Assembly: GCF_003326675.1 (NCBI RefSeq)
Contig: NZ_JPWF01000006.1
Coordinates: forward strand, 270,075-334,074
DNA: 64,000 nucleotides
Reading direction: 5' to 3'
Origin: Thalassospira profundimaris
Lineage (GTDB): Bacteria; Pseudomonadota; Alphaproteobacteria; Rhodospirillales; Thalassospiraceae
Shown here: one piece after another, positions 1 through 8,681 of the stretch
Layout of the letters: each line of letters begins with the position of its first letter
Numbering within the stretch: the stretch's first letter is position 1
The notes under the pieces: model-generated
The model's database searches: none
Told to the model about the DNA's origin: nothing
Seen by the model: the letters and a program-made list of their open reading frames with translations, nothing else
Translations under genes and position numbers: made by a program

Positions 1-1
1 G

Positions 2-586
2 CATCTGCAGGATGCAAAACAACTTATTGTTCTTACTCATAACCTACAATGTATGAATGAGTTCCGGAAAGCTTGGAAAAGTAAGGCAAAGAGTGATAGC
101 CCGACAGCCACTTTACTTTTTATAGATGTTACTGTGCCAGATGGAGAAAGCAGACGCTTTTCCAGTATTGGCAAAATGTCGCGACTATTAAGAGATTACG
201 ACTCAGAGTATCATTTTCTATTCAGTCACATCTTAAAATTTTCCGAGAATCCCAACGCACACGATGATCACGGTTACATGCTACCAAACGTACTTCGTCG
301 CGTTTTGGACGTGTTTATGGCCTTTAAGGCTCCTGGGGTCTTTGGGTTGAAGCAGCAGATAGATTTTGTTTGCAAGGAGTATCAGGGGCTCGACAGAGAC
401 CGGCTTCTGGCATTGGACAGACTTTCTCAAGTAGAGTCCCATTCAGATAACTTAGATGATTTGCTAACGTTCTCCTCAATGACTGTGGAGGAGACAAGAA
501 ATGCCGCGAATGCACTCCTTGGTATGATGGAACAGGTCGACGAGAGGCATTTGTCCAGACTGAAAAGATTGTGTCGTGGCGGTTGA
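2..586 (+). CDS. C-terminal part of an AAA_13 (RloC/PrrC-like) ATPase, cut by the window edge
   Basis: The reading frame is open from the first bases, so the 5' part of the gene lies outside the window. The visible piece starts with QLIVLTHNLQ, which matches the end of an ABC/SMC-type ATPase domain: a hydrophobic strand followed by the H-loop histidine. Further on, LRDYDSEYHFLF and LPNVLRRVLDVFMAFKAP are typical of the C-terminus of AAA_13 proteins. That family includes RloC and PrrC-like anticodon nucleases and other phage-defence ATPases. The DNA is clearly more AT-rich than the rest of the window, which suggests horizontal transfer. The effector domain is not visible, so the activity cannot be stated. 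An internal ATG at 53 is not the true start. Confidence 0.75.
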   Translation, partial: HLQDAKQLIVLTHNLQCMNEFRKAWKSKAKSDSPTATLLFIDVTVPDGESRRFSSIGKMSRLLRDYDSEYHFLFSHILKFSENPNAHDDHGYMLPNVLRRVLDVFMAFKAPGVFGLKQQIDFVCKEYQGLDRDRLLALDRLSQVESHSDNLDDLLTFSSMTVEETRNAANALLGMMEQVDERHLSRLKRLCRGG

Positions 587-588
587 TA

Positions 589-779
589 GTGGCTCTTAAA
601 TATTCTGAATTAGTTGAATCTTATATTGCTCCCCTGCTTAAGAAAACAGGCTGTGCCATTTTGTGTTATGCCGTTACGGGAATGTCGAAGTTATTGCCGC
701 CTTTCTTGTGTGCGAGGTGGGCAAGCCAGTGTCAAAAGCAATCGACGTCACTGGGGATTTCATCTGCCCGGACCAGTAA
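589..779 (+). pseudogene. Small frame-disrupted reading frame after the AAA_13 gene
   Basis: Right after the ATPase stop, a GTG (or overlapping TTG) opens a frame reading VALKYSELVESYIAPLLKK and onward to about 660. A second frame then takes over, reading RYGNVEVIAAFLVCEVGK and then PVSKAIDVTGDFICPDQ to a stop at 779. Each half has protein-like composition where the other loses it. This suggests one small protein of about 62 residues broken by a single frameshift. I do not recognise the family. It could be a decayed partner of the ATPase gene, or two chance frames. The remaining sequence to 994 holds only the promoter region of the next gene. Confidence 0.35.
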
Positions 780-900
780 TAGATCGAACTGAGGCAAGCT
801 GTATTCCGGGGAATGCGGGGATTGAATTTTTGCGCAGCGGGGCGGACGGGTGTCGGTTTTGTTGCGGTTTAATAATAAAATAAATGGCGGAAAACTGACA

Positions 901-916
901 TTGTAAACGTTTCAAA
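901..916. promoter_or_regulatory. Candidate LacI-family operator
   Basis: TTGTAAACGTTTCAAA is an imperfect inverted repeat centred on CG, with the AAACGTTT core typical of LacI/GalR-family operators; 6 of 8 pairs match. It lies about 80 bp before the LacI-type gene, so autoregulation of that gene and the downstream transporter is the simplest reading. Confidence 0.5.
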
Positions 917-994
917 TGTTCATAAAACTGAAACGCAGACGTTATCGAACTGTCTTTTTTGTCGGCTATGGTGTTGGCCGTCAGAGGAGAGTGA

Positions 995-2026
995 ATGATG
1001 ACGTCGAAATCAACCATGCGCGAAGTTGCAAGCAAGGCCGGTGTGTCGATTGCAACCGTTTCACGGGTGATCAACAGCCCCGATGAAGTGCCGACGGAGA
1101 CGGTTGAACGTGTCCGTGCCGCCATGCGTTATCTGAACTATCGTCCGAACATCAATGGCCGTCGCCTGAAGATGGCGCAAACGCGATCCGTCGGGGTTCT
1201 GGTGCCGACGATGGCCAACCCGGTTTTTGCGACCTCGGTCCAGGGGATCGAGCAGGCCGCGCATGAAGACGGCCTGACGGTTTTGCTGACATCATCGAAT
1301 TATGACCCGCAACGCGAGTTGGGGGCTGTGTCGACGTTGCTCAATAACCGGGTGGATGGTCTGATCCTGACCCTTGCCAATGCCGATGACAATCCGGTGA
1401 TTGATCTGTTGAAGGCGGAAAATATTCCGTTTGTGTTGTTGTTCAATCAGCCCGCCCGCAAGGATGTTGCATCGATCAGTGTCGATAATGCCAGATCGGC
1501 CTATGACATGACGCAGGCAATGATTGCACAGGGGCACCGATCCCTTGCGATGGTGGCGGGCCGGTTTGAAAGTTCCGACCGTTCCAAGCAGCGTTTCGAA
1601 GGATTTGGCAAGGCATTGTCCGATGCCGGACTGGGTGCTGCGCGCCTGTGTCAGGTCGGATTTGGTGAAACAGAGCTGTTTACACCGCTGAAAAGTTTTC
1701 TGACCGGCCCGGATGCGGTGACCGGTCTGGTTTGTTCCACCGACATGCTGGCAATTGCCGCCATGAGTGCATGCCGTGAACACGGCTTGAGTGTTCCGGG
1801 CGATGTATCTGTGGGCGGAATTGACGGAATTGCGGTGGGTGGGCTGATTTCACCGAAACTGTGTTCGGCCGTTCAACCCACCCAGGAGATGGGCCAGCAG
1901 GCGCTTGCATTCCTGCGTGGCCTGATAAGGGGGCAGACAAACCCGCAAAGTTTGATTCTGCCCCATCAACTTAGCACGGGTGAGTCAATCGGGCCCGCCC
2001 GGCATCCGTCATCACCCCGATTATAG
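995..2026 (+). CDS. LacI/GalR-family transcriptional regulator
   Basis: This 343-residue protein has the standard LacI layout. The N-terminal helix-turn-helix and hinge helix span about residues 5-60, with MREVASKAGVSIATVSRVIN as the recognition region. A periplasmic-binding-protein-like effector domain follows to the end. An AGAGGAG ribosome site precedes the ATG ATG start. Its stop lies 11 bp before the binding-protein gene, so it probably heads or joins that transporter operon and senses the imported compound or a breakdown product. Family assignment is firm. The ligand is unknown. Confidence 0.92.
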   Translation: MMTSKSTMREVASKAGVSIATVSRVINSPDEVPTETVERVRAAMRYLNYRPNINGRRLKMAQTRSVGVLVPTMANPVFATSVQGIEQAAHEDGLTVLLTSSNYDPQRELGAVSTLLNNRVDGLILTLANADDNPVIDLLKAENIPFVLLFNQPARKDVASISVDNARSAYDMTQAMIAQGHRSLAMVAGRFESSDRSKQRFEGFGKALSDAGLGAARLCQVGFGETELFTPLKSFLTGPDAVTGLVCSTDMLAIAAMSACREHGLSVPGDVSVGGIDGIAVGGLISPKLCSAVQPTQEMGQQALAFLRGLIRGQTNPQSLILPHQLSTGESIGPARHPSSPRL

Positions 2027-2037
2027 GGAGATCAAAA

Positions 2038-3042
2038 GTGCGTTTCAAACAACTTGTACTGGGCGTTGGTTTGGCTGTTGCCGCGGCACAGCCGGCATTC
2101 GCGGAAGATGTGGCCATTTGTTATAACTGCCCGCCGGAATGGGCAGATTGGGGCGGACAGCTTAAGAACTTTTCCAAAGACCTTGGTATTGACGTTCCCC
2201 AGGATAACAAAAATTCGGGTCAGACCCTGTCGCAGCTTTTGGCAGAAAAAGAAAACCCGGTTGCCGACGTTGCCTATTACGGGGTTTCGTTCGGGATCAA
2301 GGCCAAGGAAGCCGATGTTGTCGGTGCATACAAGCCGGTCAATTTCGATGCCATCCCCGATGGTCTGAAAGACCCGAATGGCAGCTGGTTTGCCATTCAT
2401 TCAGGCACGATTGGCCTGTTTGTGAATGCCGATGCCCTTGAAGGTGCGGCGGTTCCGCAAAGCTGGTCTGATCTGTTGAAGCCGGAATACAAGGGTATGG
2501 TCGGCTATCTTGATCCGTCGAGCGCGTTTGTCGGTTATGCCGGTGCGGTTGCGATCAACCGTGCAATGGGCGGGTCGCTTGATGATTTCACGCCGGGCAT
2601 CGAGTTCTTCAAGAAGCTGAAGGAAAACGATCCGATTGTGCCAAAACAGACCGCCTATGCGCGTGTTCTGTCGGGGGAAATTCCGATCCTGATCGATTAC
2701 GATTTCAATGCCTATCGTGCGAAATACAAAGACGGCGCGAATGTTGAATTCGTCATCCCGACCGAAGGAACTGTTGCAGTTCCCTATGTGATGAGCCTGG
2801 TTAAAAACAGCCCGCATGCAGAGAATGGCAAAAAGATCCTTGATTATGTGATGTCTGACAAAGGTCAGGCCCATTGGGCGAATGCCTATCTGCGTCCGGT
2901 GATTGCAAGTGCAATGTCCGAAGAGGCAGCAACCAAGTTCCTTCCGGCCACGGATTATGCCCGTTCGACACCGGTTGATTATGCGAAAATGGCAACCGCA
3001 CAGGGCGGTTTCGCCGAGCGTTACCTGTCTGAGGTACGTTAA
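2038..3042 (+). CDS. ABC transporter periplasmic substrate-binding protein
   Basis: This is a 334-residue periplasmic protein with a Sec signal peptide (about residues 1-22, ending AFA) and a type 2 extracellular solute-binding fold of the PotD/FbpA/ThiB class. It begins with GTG after a GGGAGATC ribosome site. It is followed immediately by two PotBC-like permeases and a PotA-like ATPase, so it delivers substrate to that importer. Members of this class carry iron(III), polyamines, thiamine, phosphonates or phosphodiesters, and nothing here decides between them. The phosphodiesterase gene at the operon end suggests, by inference only, an organophosphate or nucleotide-like substrate. Confidence 0.85.
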   Translation: MRFKQLVLGVGLAVAAAQPAFAEDVAICYNCPPEWADWGGQLKNFSKDLGIDVPQDNKNSGQTLSQLLAEKENPVADVAYYGVSFGIKAKEADVVGAYKPVNFDAIPDGLKDPNGSWFAIHSGTIGLFVNADALEGAAVPQSWSDLLKPEYKGMVGYLDPSSAFVGYAGAVAINRAMGGSLDDFTPGIEFFKKLKENDPIVPKQTAYARVLSGEIPILIDYDFNAYRAKYKDGANVEFVIPTEGTVAVPYVMSLVKNSPHAENGKKILDYVMSDKGQAHWANAYLRPVIASAMSEEAATKFLPATDYARSTPVDYAKMATAQGGFAERYLSEVR

Positions 3043-3043
3043 G

Positions 3044-3946
3044 GTGGCTTTGCAAAACCTTGGGGAAGGGCGTTCGCGCCCTTCTTTTTCCAGATATTTC
3101 GGGGTGTCGCGGTCGGCGATGGCCAGTCCGGCAACCTTTATGGCGTTGATGGCGCCCGGTGTTGCGATTGTTGCGGCGTTCTTTCTGATCCCGCTGGTTC
3201 TGGTGGCGATGGAAGTGGCCAACGGCCCGGACGGATGGGCGACATATTTGGTGATCCTGACCAATGCCCGGTATTTTGAAAGTCTGGTCCAGACGCTTTT
3301 GATGTCGGCAGGGGTGACGGTTGTTGCCCTGATATTGTGCGGCATTGTCGGCATGTTTCTGGTGCGTAACCGGTTTGCGGGGCGCAGTGTTCTGATCGGG
3401 TTGCTGACCCTGCCATTATCCTTTCCCGGAACGGTTGTCGGTTTCATGGTGATCATGCTGGCCGGGCGACAGGGGGCTGTGGGCGGCATCAGCAATGCGT
3501 TGATCGGTGAAAAGATCGTTTTTGCCTATGACATTGCCGGGCTGTTTATCGGCTATCTTTATTTTTCCATTCCCCGGGTGATCCTTGCGGTGATGGCATC
3601 GGCCGAAAAGCTTGATCCGCAGCTTGAAGAAGCAGCGCGATCGCTTGGTGCGCCAAGATGGCGGGTGGTGCGTGATGTGATCCTTCCGGGATTGATGCCC
3701 GGCCTTATTTCATCGGGGGCGATCTGTTTCGCGACCGCGATGGGGGCCTTTGGCACGGCCTTTACGCTGGCAACCGATATCGATGTTCTGCCGATGGTGA
3801 TCTATACCGAATTTACCCGAAACGCCAATATTGCGGTTGCGGCCGCACTGAGCATCGCGCTTGGTGTGATTACCTGGCTGTGTCTGAGTGCTGTGCGGTT
3901 CCTTGTTGGTGAAAAAGCCGATGTAACGACACGGGGGGGCGCATGA
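3044..3946 (+). CDS. ABC transporter permease (PotB/ThiP-like)
   Basis: This inner-membrane permease has about six transmembrane segments and the EAA cytoplasmic loop (EEAARSLGAPRWRVVRD) that contacts the ATPase. The frame extends upstream into the binding-protein gene. I chose GTG at 3044 because it directly follows the upstream stop and has GAGG nine bases before it. ATG at 3119, just before the first membrane helix, is an alternative. The 3' end overlaps the next permease by ATGA. Together the two permeases form the heterodimeric channel of the importer. Confidence 0.85.
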   Translation: MALQNLGEGRSRPSFSRYFGVSRSAMASPATFMALMAPGVAIVAAFFLIPLVLVAMEVANGPDGWATYLVILTNARYFESLVQTLLMSAGVTVVALILCGIVGMFLVRNRFAGRSVLIGLLTLPLSFPGTVVGFMVIMLAGRQGAVGGISNALIGEKIVFAYDIAGLFIGYLYFSIPRVILAVMASAEKLDPQLEEAARSLGAPRWRVVRDVILPGLMPGLISSGAICFATAMGAFGTAFTLATDIDVLPMVIYTEFTRNANIAVAAALSIALGVITWLCLSAVRFLVGEKADVTTRGGA

Positions 3947-4758
3947 GACGCGGCTGGCCGTTTTATGCGCAGCTTGGCCTGACGGTTTTGCTGTGCCTGT
4001 TTATCGTTGTGCCGATTGTGATGTCGGCACTGGCCGGAGTGACGGTCAATGTTTTCAAGGGGCTGTCATCGGGACTGACATTGCGCTGGATATTCGAGGT
4101 CTGGGACCTTTATGCGCAAAGCATCCTGTTGTCCTTGTGGCTTGCGGTCGCGTGTCTTGTGGTGACGACGCTTGCCGGGGTGCCATTGGCCTATGTTCTG
4201 GTCCGGCGTCCGAACAGACTGACACGGATGTTTGAGGAAATCCTGACCCTGCCGGTTGCCATTCCGGGGCTGGCATTGGCGCTTGCCTTGCTGATTACCT
4301 ATGGCGGGTTTGGCAGTTTCAGAAGCAGCTGGGTCTTTATCCTGATCGGGCATGTTTTGTTTACCATGCCGTTTATGGTGCGCTCGGTCGCGGCTGTTAT
4401 GTCGGCGATGGATATGAAAACCCTTGAAGAAGGTGCTGCAAGCCTTGGCGCCGGGTTCTGGCACCGGTTTCTGCATGTGATTATGCCAAACGCCATGCCG
4501 GGCATTCTTGCCGGCGCATTGATGGTGGTGACACTTTCGATCGGGGAATTCAATCTGACCTGGATGCTGCATACGCCGCTGACCAAGACATTGCCGGTCG
4601 GGCTTGCAGATTCCTATGCGTCGATGCGGCTCGAGATTGGCAGCGCCTATACCCTTATTTTCTTTGTATTGATCATGCCGTTGCTGATCGCAATGCAGAT
4701 GCTTGCCAATCCGGGCAAAAAGCGTCGGGCAGCGTTGCAACCGGCGGAGGACGAATAA
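3943..4758 (+). CDS. ABC transporter permease (PotC-like)
   Basis: This is the second membrane subunit of the importer, 271 residues with about six transmembrane helices. Its EAA loop reads EEGAASLGAGFWHRFLHVIM, near residue 165. It overlaps the preceding permease by four bases and the following ATPase by one (TAATG), which indicates translational coupling. The C-terminus is short and basic. The family assignment is secure; the substrate depends on the binding protein. Confidence 0.87.
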   Translation: MRRGWPFYAQLGLTVLLCLFIVVPIVMSALAGVTVNVFKGLSSGLTLRWIFEVWDLYAQSILLSLWLAVACLVVTTLAGVPLAYVLVRRPNRLTRMFEEILTLPVAIPGLALALALLITYGGFGSFRSSWVFILIGHVLFTMPFMVRSVAAVMSAMDMKTLEEGAASLGAGFWHRFLHVIMPNAMPGILAGALMVVTLSIGEFNLTWMLHTPLTKTLPVGLADSYASMRLEIGSAYTLIFFVLIMPLLIAMQMLANPGKKRRAALQPAEDE

Positions 4759-5942
4759 TGAACGCGACCGCGATGGCGCAACCGGGCAGCCAGACTGTTC
4801 AGACTGAAAAAACGGGCGGTACCCGCATCGAGCTTGCCCGATGCACCAAGACCTTTCCCGACGGGACACGCGCGCTTTTGCCATTCGATTTGACGATCAA
4901 TGGCGGTGAAACCCTTGTTCTGCTTGGCCCGTCGGGTTGTGGCAAGACAACGATCCTGCGACTGATTGCCGGTCTGGAATTTCCTGATGCCGGTGGAAAA
5001 ATCACCTTTGGCGAGGATGATGTGACCCGTCAGTCGATTGAAAAACGCCGGGTCGGGATGGTGTTTCAGTCCTATGCGCTGTTTCCGAACATGACGGTGG
5101 CGGAAAATGTCGCCTATGGGCTTAAGGTGCAGAAAGTCGAACGCCGCGAACGTGATGAACGGGTGCGCGCGATGCTTGAAATGATGCATATCGATATGCT
5201 GGCTGACCGCCGGATTGATCAGCTTTCGGGCGGGCAGCGCCAGCGCGTGGCCCTTGCGCGTGCAATTGCGCTGCGCCCGCGGGTTTTGCTTTTGGATGAA
5301 CCGTTGACGGCACTTGATGCCAAATTGCGGGTCAAGTTGCGCACGGAAATCAACAGCCTGTTGCGCAAGCTTGGCATCACGGCGATCTATGTCACCCATG
5401 ACCAGGAAGAGGCGATGGCGCTGGGAGACCGGATTGTTGTCATGCAAAAGGGCGCAATTGCCCAGATCGGCACGCCGCGCGAAATCTACCGCGCGCCGCT
5501 TTCGCCGTTTGTTGCCGATTTCGTCGGGGCCAGTAACCGGCTTGACGGGCGGATCGAACAGAACAGCCTTGTTCTTGGCGATGTGAAAATCAGCCTGGAT
5601 CAGATTGGTCATGCCATGACGGGCGACCCGATCAAAAACGGCGACAGCAATAGCAACAGCCGCTCGGGGCAGGGATTGGCCGACATTTATTTCCGCGCCG
5701 ACGGGCTTGCGATATGTGCGCCGGATCAGGGGCAGATACGCGGTCGGGTCGAGGCTATTTCATATCTTGGTGAAAAGTCGCGCCTGACGGTTTCGGGGAT
5801 CGGGGAAAGTGTCATCACCCTTGATGTCGATCCCGATTTTCAGATCGCGATTGGGGATGACATTCATTGCCGTTTCAATCCCGAACGTCTGACGGTTTTT
5901 GGCCGGTATCCGGATGCCCGAAACGCCGCACAGGCAATGTGA
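4758..5942 (+). CDS. ABC transporter ATP-binding protein (PotA/UgpC class)
   Basis: This 394-residue ATPase energises the importer. It has Walker [10 protein letters not shown] near residue 57, a Q-loop (MVFQSYALFPNMTV), the signature LSGGQRQRVALARA near 156, Walker B VLLLDEPLTALD and the H-loop VTHDQEEA. A C-terminal TOBE-type domain follows, as in PotA, UgpC and FbpC. There is a Ser/Asn/Gly-rich linker within the C-terminal domain (around residue 295) that may be variable. The start codon overlaps the permease stop. Confidence 0.9.
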   Translation: MNATAMAQPGSQTVQTEKTGGTRIELARCTKTFPDGTRALLPFDLTINGGETLVLLGPSGCGKTTILRLIAGLEFPDAGGKITFGEDDVTRQSIEKRRVGMVFQSYALFPNMTVAENVAYGLKVQKVERRERDERVRAMLEMMHIDMLADRRIDQLSGGQRQRVALARAIALRPRVLLLDEPLTALDAKLRVKLRTEINSLLRKLGITAIYVTHDQEEAMALGDRIVVMQKGAIAQIGTPREIYRAPLSPFVADFVGASNRLDGRIEQNSLVLGDVKISLDQIGHAMTGDPIKNGDSNSNSRSGQGLADIYFRADGLAICAPDQGQIRGRVEAISYLGEKSRLTVSGIGESVITLDVDPDFQIAIGDDIHCRFNPERLTVFGRYPDARNAAQAM

Positions 5943-5951
5943 CGGCACAGG

Positions 5952-5986
5952 CAGAAGACAGAAGCCAGACGACAGAAGACAGAACA
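5952..5986 (+). repeat. Tandem 7-bp repeat (CAGAAGA-like, five units)
   Basis: Five consecutive 7-bp units occur in the 60-bp gap between the ATPase and phosphodiesterase genes: CAGAAGA, CAGAAGC, CAGACGA, CAGAAGA, CAGAACA. The tract is purine-rich and ends 16 bp before the phosphodiesterase ATG. A heptamer repeat outside a gene can change length by slippage and alter the leader spacing. Confidence 0.7.
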
Positions 5987-6002
5987 AGAAAGATCAAAAA
6001 GC

Positions 6003-6833
6003 ATGATAATTGCACAATTGACCGACCTGCATATCGGTGCGGGTCGACGCCTTGCCTATCGCAAGGTTGATACGGCAGGTGCGCTTGAAAAGGCAGTAGA
6101 GCGCGTCAATAACATGGTGCCGCGTCCTGATATTGTCCTGTTTAGCGGCGATATCGGTGATCTGGGCATTGATGCGGAATATGCGCTTGTTGCGGAAATC
6201 CTGACCGGGCTTGAGGTGCCCTATTTCATGGTGCCGGGCAATCATGACCAGCGTATGCCGTTGCGCCGGGCATTTCCGGACGCAACCCCGATTGATACCG
6301 ACCAGAGTTTTGTCAATTACGCGGTCGAGGGGTATCCGATCCGGTTGATCGGCATTGATACGCTTGATGAAGGACGTCCGGAAGGCAAGCTTGCACCCGA
6401 GACGCTGGACTGGCTTGAAAAGACCCTGTCAGGGGACACAGAAAAACCCTGTTTGCTGTTTATGCATCACCCGCCGATCCGGGTTGGCATCACGCATATG
6501 GATGTTCAGAATCTTGGTGAAGGTGCGGCACGACTTGGCCGGATCATTGCGGCACACAAGGACCGCATCAAGGCGATTATTTGCGGGCATGTGCATCGCC
6601 CGATCCATACGCTTTGGGCCGGTGTGCCGCTTATTATCGGGCCGTCGGTTGCCCATCAGGTTGCACTTGATCTTGATCCGGTCGGGCCATCGGCATTCGT
6701 CATGGAACCGCCGGCAATGCATTTGCATGTCTGGGATCAGGAACAGGGCTGTTTGTTGACGCATCTGGCCTATATCGATGGCTATGACGGTCCGTATCCG
6801 TTTTTTGATGCGGATGGCAAACTGATTGTCTGA
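6003..6833 (+). CDS. Calcineurin-like phosphodiesterase (class III cyclic nucleotide PDE / GpdQ-like)
   Basis: This 276-residue cytoplasmic metallophosphoesterase has the full dinuclear metal signature: LTDLHIG near residue 6, SGDIGD near 47, GNHDQR near 80, the HHPP histidine near 157, and ICGHVHR near 197. This set matches class III cyclic-nucleotide phosphodiesterases (CpdA/Icc) and glycerophosphodiesterase GpdQ. It closes the LacI/ABC operon, so it may hydrolyse the imported phosphodiester inside the cell. The start ATG has a weak upstream AAGAAAG. Whether it acts on cAMP, glycerophosphodiesters or another diester cannot be told from sequence. Confidence 0.85.
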   Translation: MIIAQLTDLHIGAGRRLAYRKVDTAGALEKAVERVNNMVPRPDIVLFSGDIGDLGIDAEYALVAEILTGLEVPYFMVPGNHDQRMPLRRAFPDATPIDTDQSFVNYAVEGYPIRLIGIDTLDEGRPEGKLAPETLDWLEKTLSGDTEKPCLLFMHHPPIRVGITHMDVQNLGEGAARLGRIIAAHKDRIKAIICGHVHRPIHTLWAGVPLIIGPSVAHQVALDLDPVGPSAFVMEPPAMHLHVWDQEQGCLLTHLAYIDGYDGPYPFFDADGKLIV

Positions 6834-6951
6834 ACCTTGCGGCATGTTGTTACTTTTGCCTGTTTCAAACTGGTAATTCGCAAAACCGGCGACATATCAT
6901 CAAGATAGGTTCGGAAATCGGTCATGTGATGATCAGGGTGCAGGAGCAGGC

Positions 6952-8013
6952 ATGAGTGCGGATGGCGTGACGAAAAAGACAGGCAAGAAGGCAAAACCGC
7001 GCAAGCATATCAGTCTGGCGCTTCAGGGGGGCGGATCGCACGGGGCGTTTACCTGGGGTGTTCTGGACCGGTTGCTTGAGGACGAGGAAATCACGGTCGA
7101 GGCGATTTCGGGCACCTCGGCCGGCGCGATGAATGCCGCCGTGGTGACATCGGGCTTTGCCAAGGGCGGGTATGAAGGGGCACGGGCCGATCTTGAAACA
7201 TTCTGGCGTGCGGTTTCCGAAGCCGCACGGTTCAGCCCGCTTCAACGCAGCCCGATTGATATCCTGTTTGGCAACTGGTCGCTTGAAAACTCGCTGGCCT
7301 ATATGTGGCTTGATATGAGTGCCAAGATGTTTTCGCCCTATGACCTTAATCCGGCGGGCGATAACCCGCTGGCTGCGATCCTTGAGGAGGTCGTGGATTT
7401 CAAGGCGCTTAATGAAAGTCCGGCCAAGCTTTTTATCACGGCAACCAATGTTGAAACCGGGCAGGGGCGGGTCTTTCGCAATCCTGATATCACGGTTGAT
7501 GTGTTGCTGGCATCGGCCTGTTTGCCGACGATCTACAAGGCGGTGGAGATTGATGGTGTGCCCTATTGGGACGGCGGGTATTCCGGCAACCCAAGCCTTG
7601 GCCCGCTGGTGCGCGAATGCGGATCGGATGATACGGTTCTGGTGCAGATCAATCCGGTCAAACGCCCCGGTGTCCCGAAATCATCGCGCGATATTGCCAA
7701 TCGGCTGAACGAGGTTTCGTTCAACAGCAGCCTGATGAAGGAATTGCGGATGATTTCGATCCTGCGCAAGGATGCGCCGGAACATGCGTGCGAGGCCGCG
7801 AAATGGGGGGCAATGCGGATGCATTGTATCGCCAGTGAAGACATGCTTGAACTTGATCAATCCTCGAAACTCAATGCGGAATGGAGCTTCATGACCATGT
7901 TGCGCGATCTGGGCCGTGATGCGGCAAGCGCGTTTCTGACCCGCCATCGCCGCGATATCGGCGTCCGGCCGTCGCTTGATCTTGATCTGTTTGCACCGGA
8001 TTATTCGCTGTGA
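6952..8013 (+). CDS. Patatin-like phospholipase
   Basis: This 353-residue protein is of the bacterial patatin family. The oxyanion loop is LQGGGSHGAFTWGVLDRL, near residue 24. The nucleophile elbow is GTSAGAMNAA, with the catalytic Ser near residue 54. The catalytic Asp lies in DGGYSGNP, near residue 206. A GCAGGAGCAGG ribosome site precedes the ATG. A basic Lys-rich N-terminal tail precedes the domain and there is no signal peptide, so it is probably cytoplasmic or membrane-associated, with lipid acyl-hydrolase activity. Confidence 0.9.
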   Translation: MSADGVTKKTGKKAKPRKHISLALQGGGSHGAFTWGVLDRLLEDEEITVEAISGTSAGAMNAAVVTSGFAKGGYEGARADLETFWRAVSEAARFSPLQRSPIDILFGNWSLENSLAYMWLDMSAKMFSPYDLNPAGDNPLAAILEEVVDFKALNESPAKLFITATNVETGQGRVFRNPDITVDVLLASACLPTIYKAVEIDGVPYWDGGYSGNPSLGPLVRECGSDDTVLVQINPVKRPGVPKSSRDIANRLNEVSFNSSLMKELRMISILRKDAPEHACEAAKWGAMRMHCIASEDMLELDQSSKLNAEWSFMTMLRDLGRDAASAFLTRHRRDIGVRPSLDLDLFAPDYSL

Positions 8014-8106
8014 CGCGCAAGGCCAAATGCGGCGCGGTTGCGCCGGGCGGTTGAGGGGCGTAGGATTTCGCACGCATTAAAAACAAACAGAAAAGCGCCA
8101 CCGGAA

Positions 8107-8658
8107 ATGTCCAAAACCGAATTTGAAAAAATGCAGGCCGGTGAATGGTATAGCTGCCTTGACCCGGAATTGACGGTGATGCGCCGTCTTGCGCTTGAAG
8201 CCAGCCACGAACACAGTCATTTGTATCCGTCAGAACGCGGCAATATCGGGCCGAGATTGCGTGCGCTGTTTGCGCAATGCGCTGAGGATGTGCGGATCGA
8301 AGCGCGGTTTCATTGCGCCTATGGCATCAATATCCATCTGGGCCATGATGTGTTTTTAAATGTCGGTTGTGTGATCCTTGATACCGCGCCGGTTCATATC
8401 GGTGATCATTCGATGCTAGGCCCCAATGTGCAGATTTACTGCGCTGATCATCACCGCGATCCCGAGCTTCGCAAACAGCATCTGGAAATCGCCTATCCTG
8501 TCACGATCGGATCGAATGTCTGGATCGGTGGCGGGGCGATTATCCTGCCCGGGATTACCATTGGCGACAATGCGATTATTGGGGCCGGTTCGGTGGTGAC
8601 CAAGGATGTCGCGCCGGGCACCACGGTTGTGGGCAATCCGGCACGACCAATCGGCTAA
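8107..8658 (+). CDS. Maltose/sugar O-acetyltransferase family protein (LbH hexapeptide repeat)
   Basis: This 183-residue protein has an N-terminal Mac domain (about 1-60) followed by left-handed beta-helix hexapeptide repeats. The active-site region is YCADHHRDPELR, and NVWIGGGAIILPGITIGDNA and VVGNPARPIG are the usual closing coils. This is the maltose/galactoside/NodL acetyltransferase group, which moves acetyl from acetyl-CoA to a sugar hydroxyl. I chose ATG 8107 because the domain begins there, although the ribosome site is weak. The acceptor is unknown. Confidence 0.88.
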   Translation: MSKTEFEKMQAGEWYSCLDPELTVMRRLALEASHEHSHLYPSERGNIGPRLRALFAQCAEDVRIEARFHCAYGINIHLGHDVFLNVGCVILDTAPVHIGDHSMLGPNVQIYCADHHRDPELRKQHLEIAYPVTIGSNVWIGGGAIILPGITIGDNAIIGAGSVVTKDVAPGTTVVGNPARPIG

Positions 8659-8681
8659 GCCGTTCGCCAGTATACGGGAAA

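Noticed and set aside
2903..3043. Upstream extension of the first permease into the binding-protein gene
   Set aside because: It would overlap by 140 bp. GTG at 3044, immediately after the stop and with GAGG upstream, gives a normal permease N-terminus.
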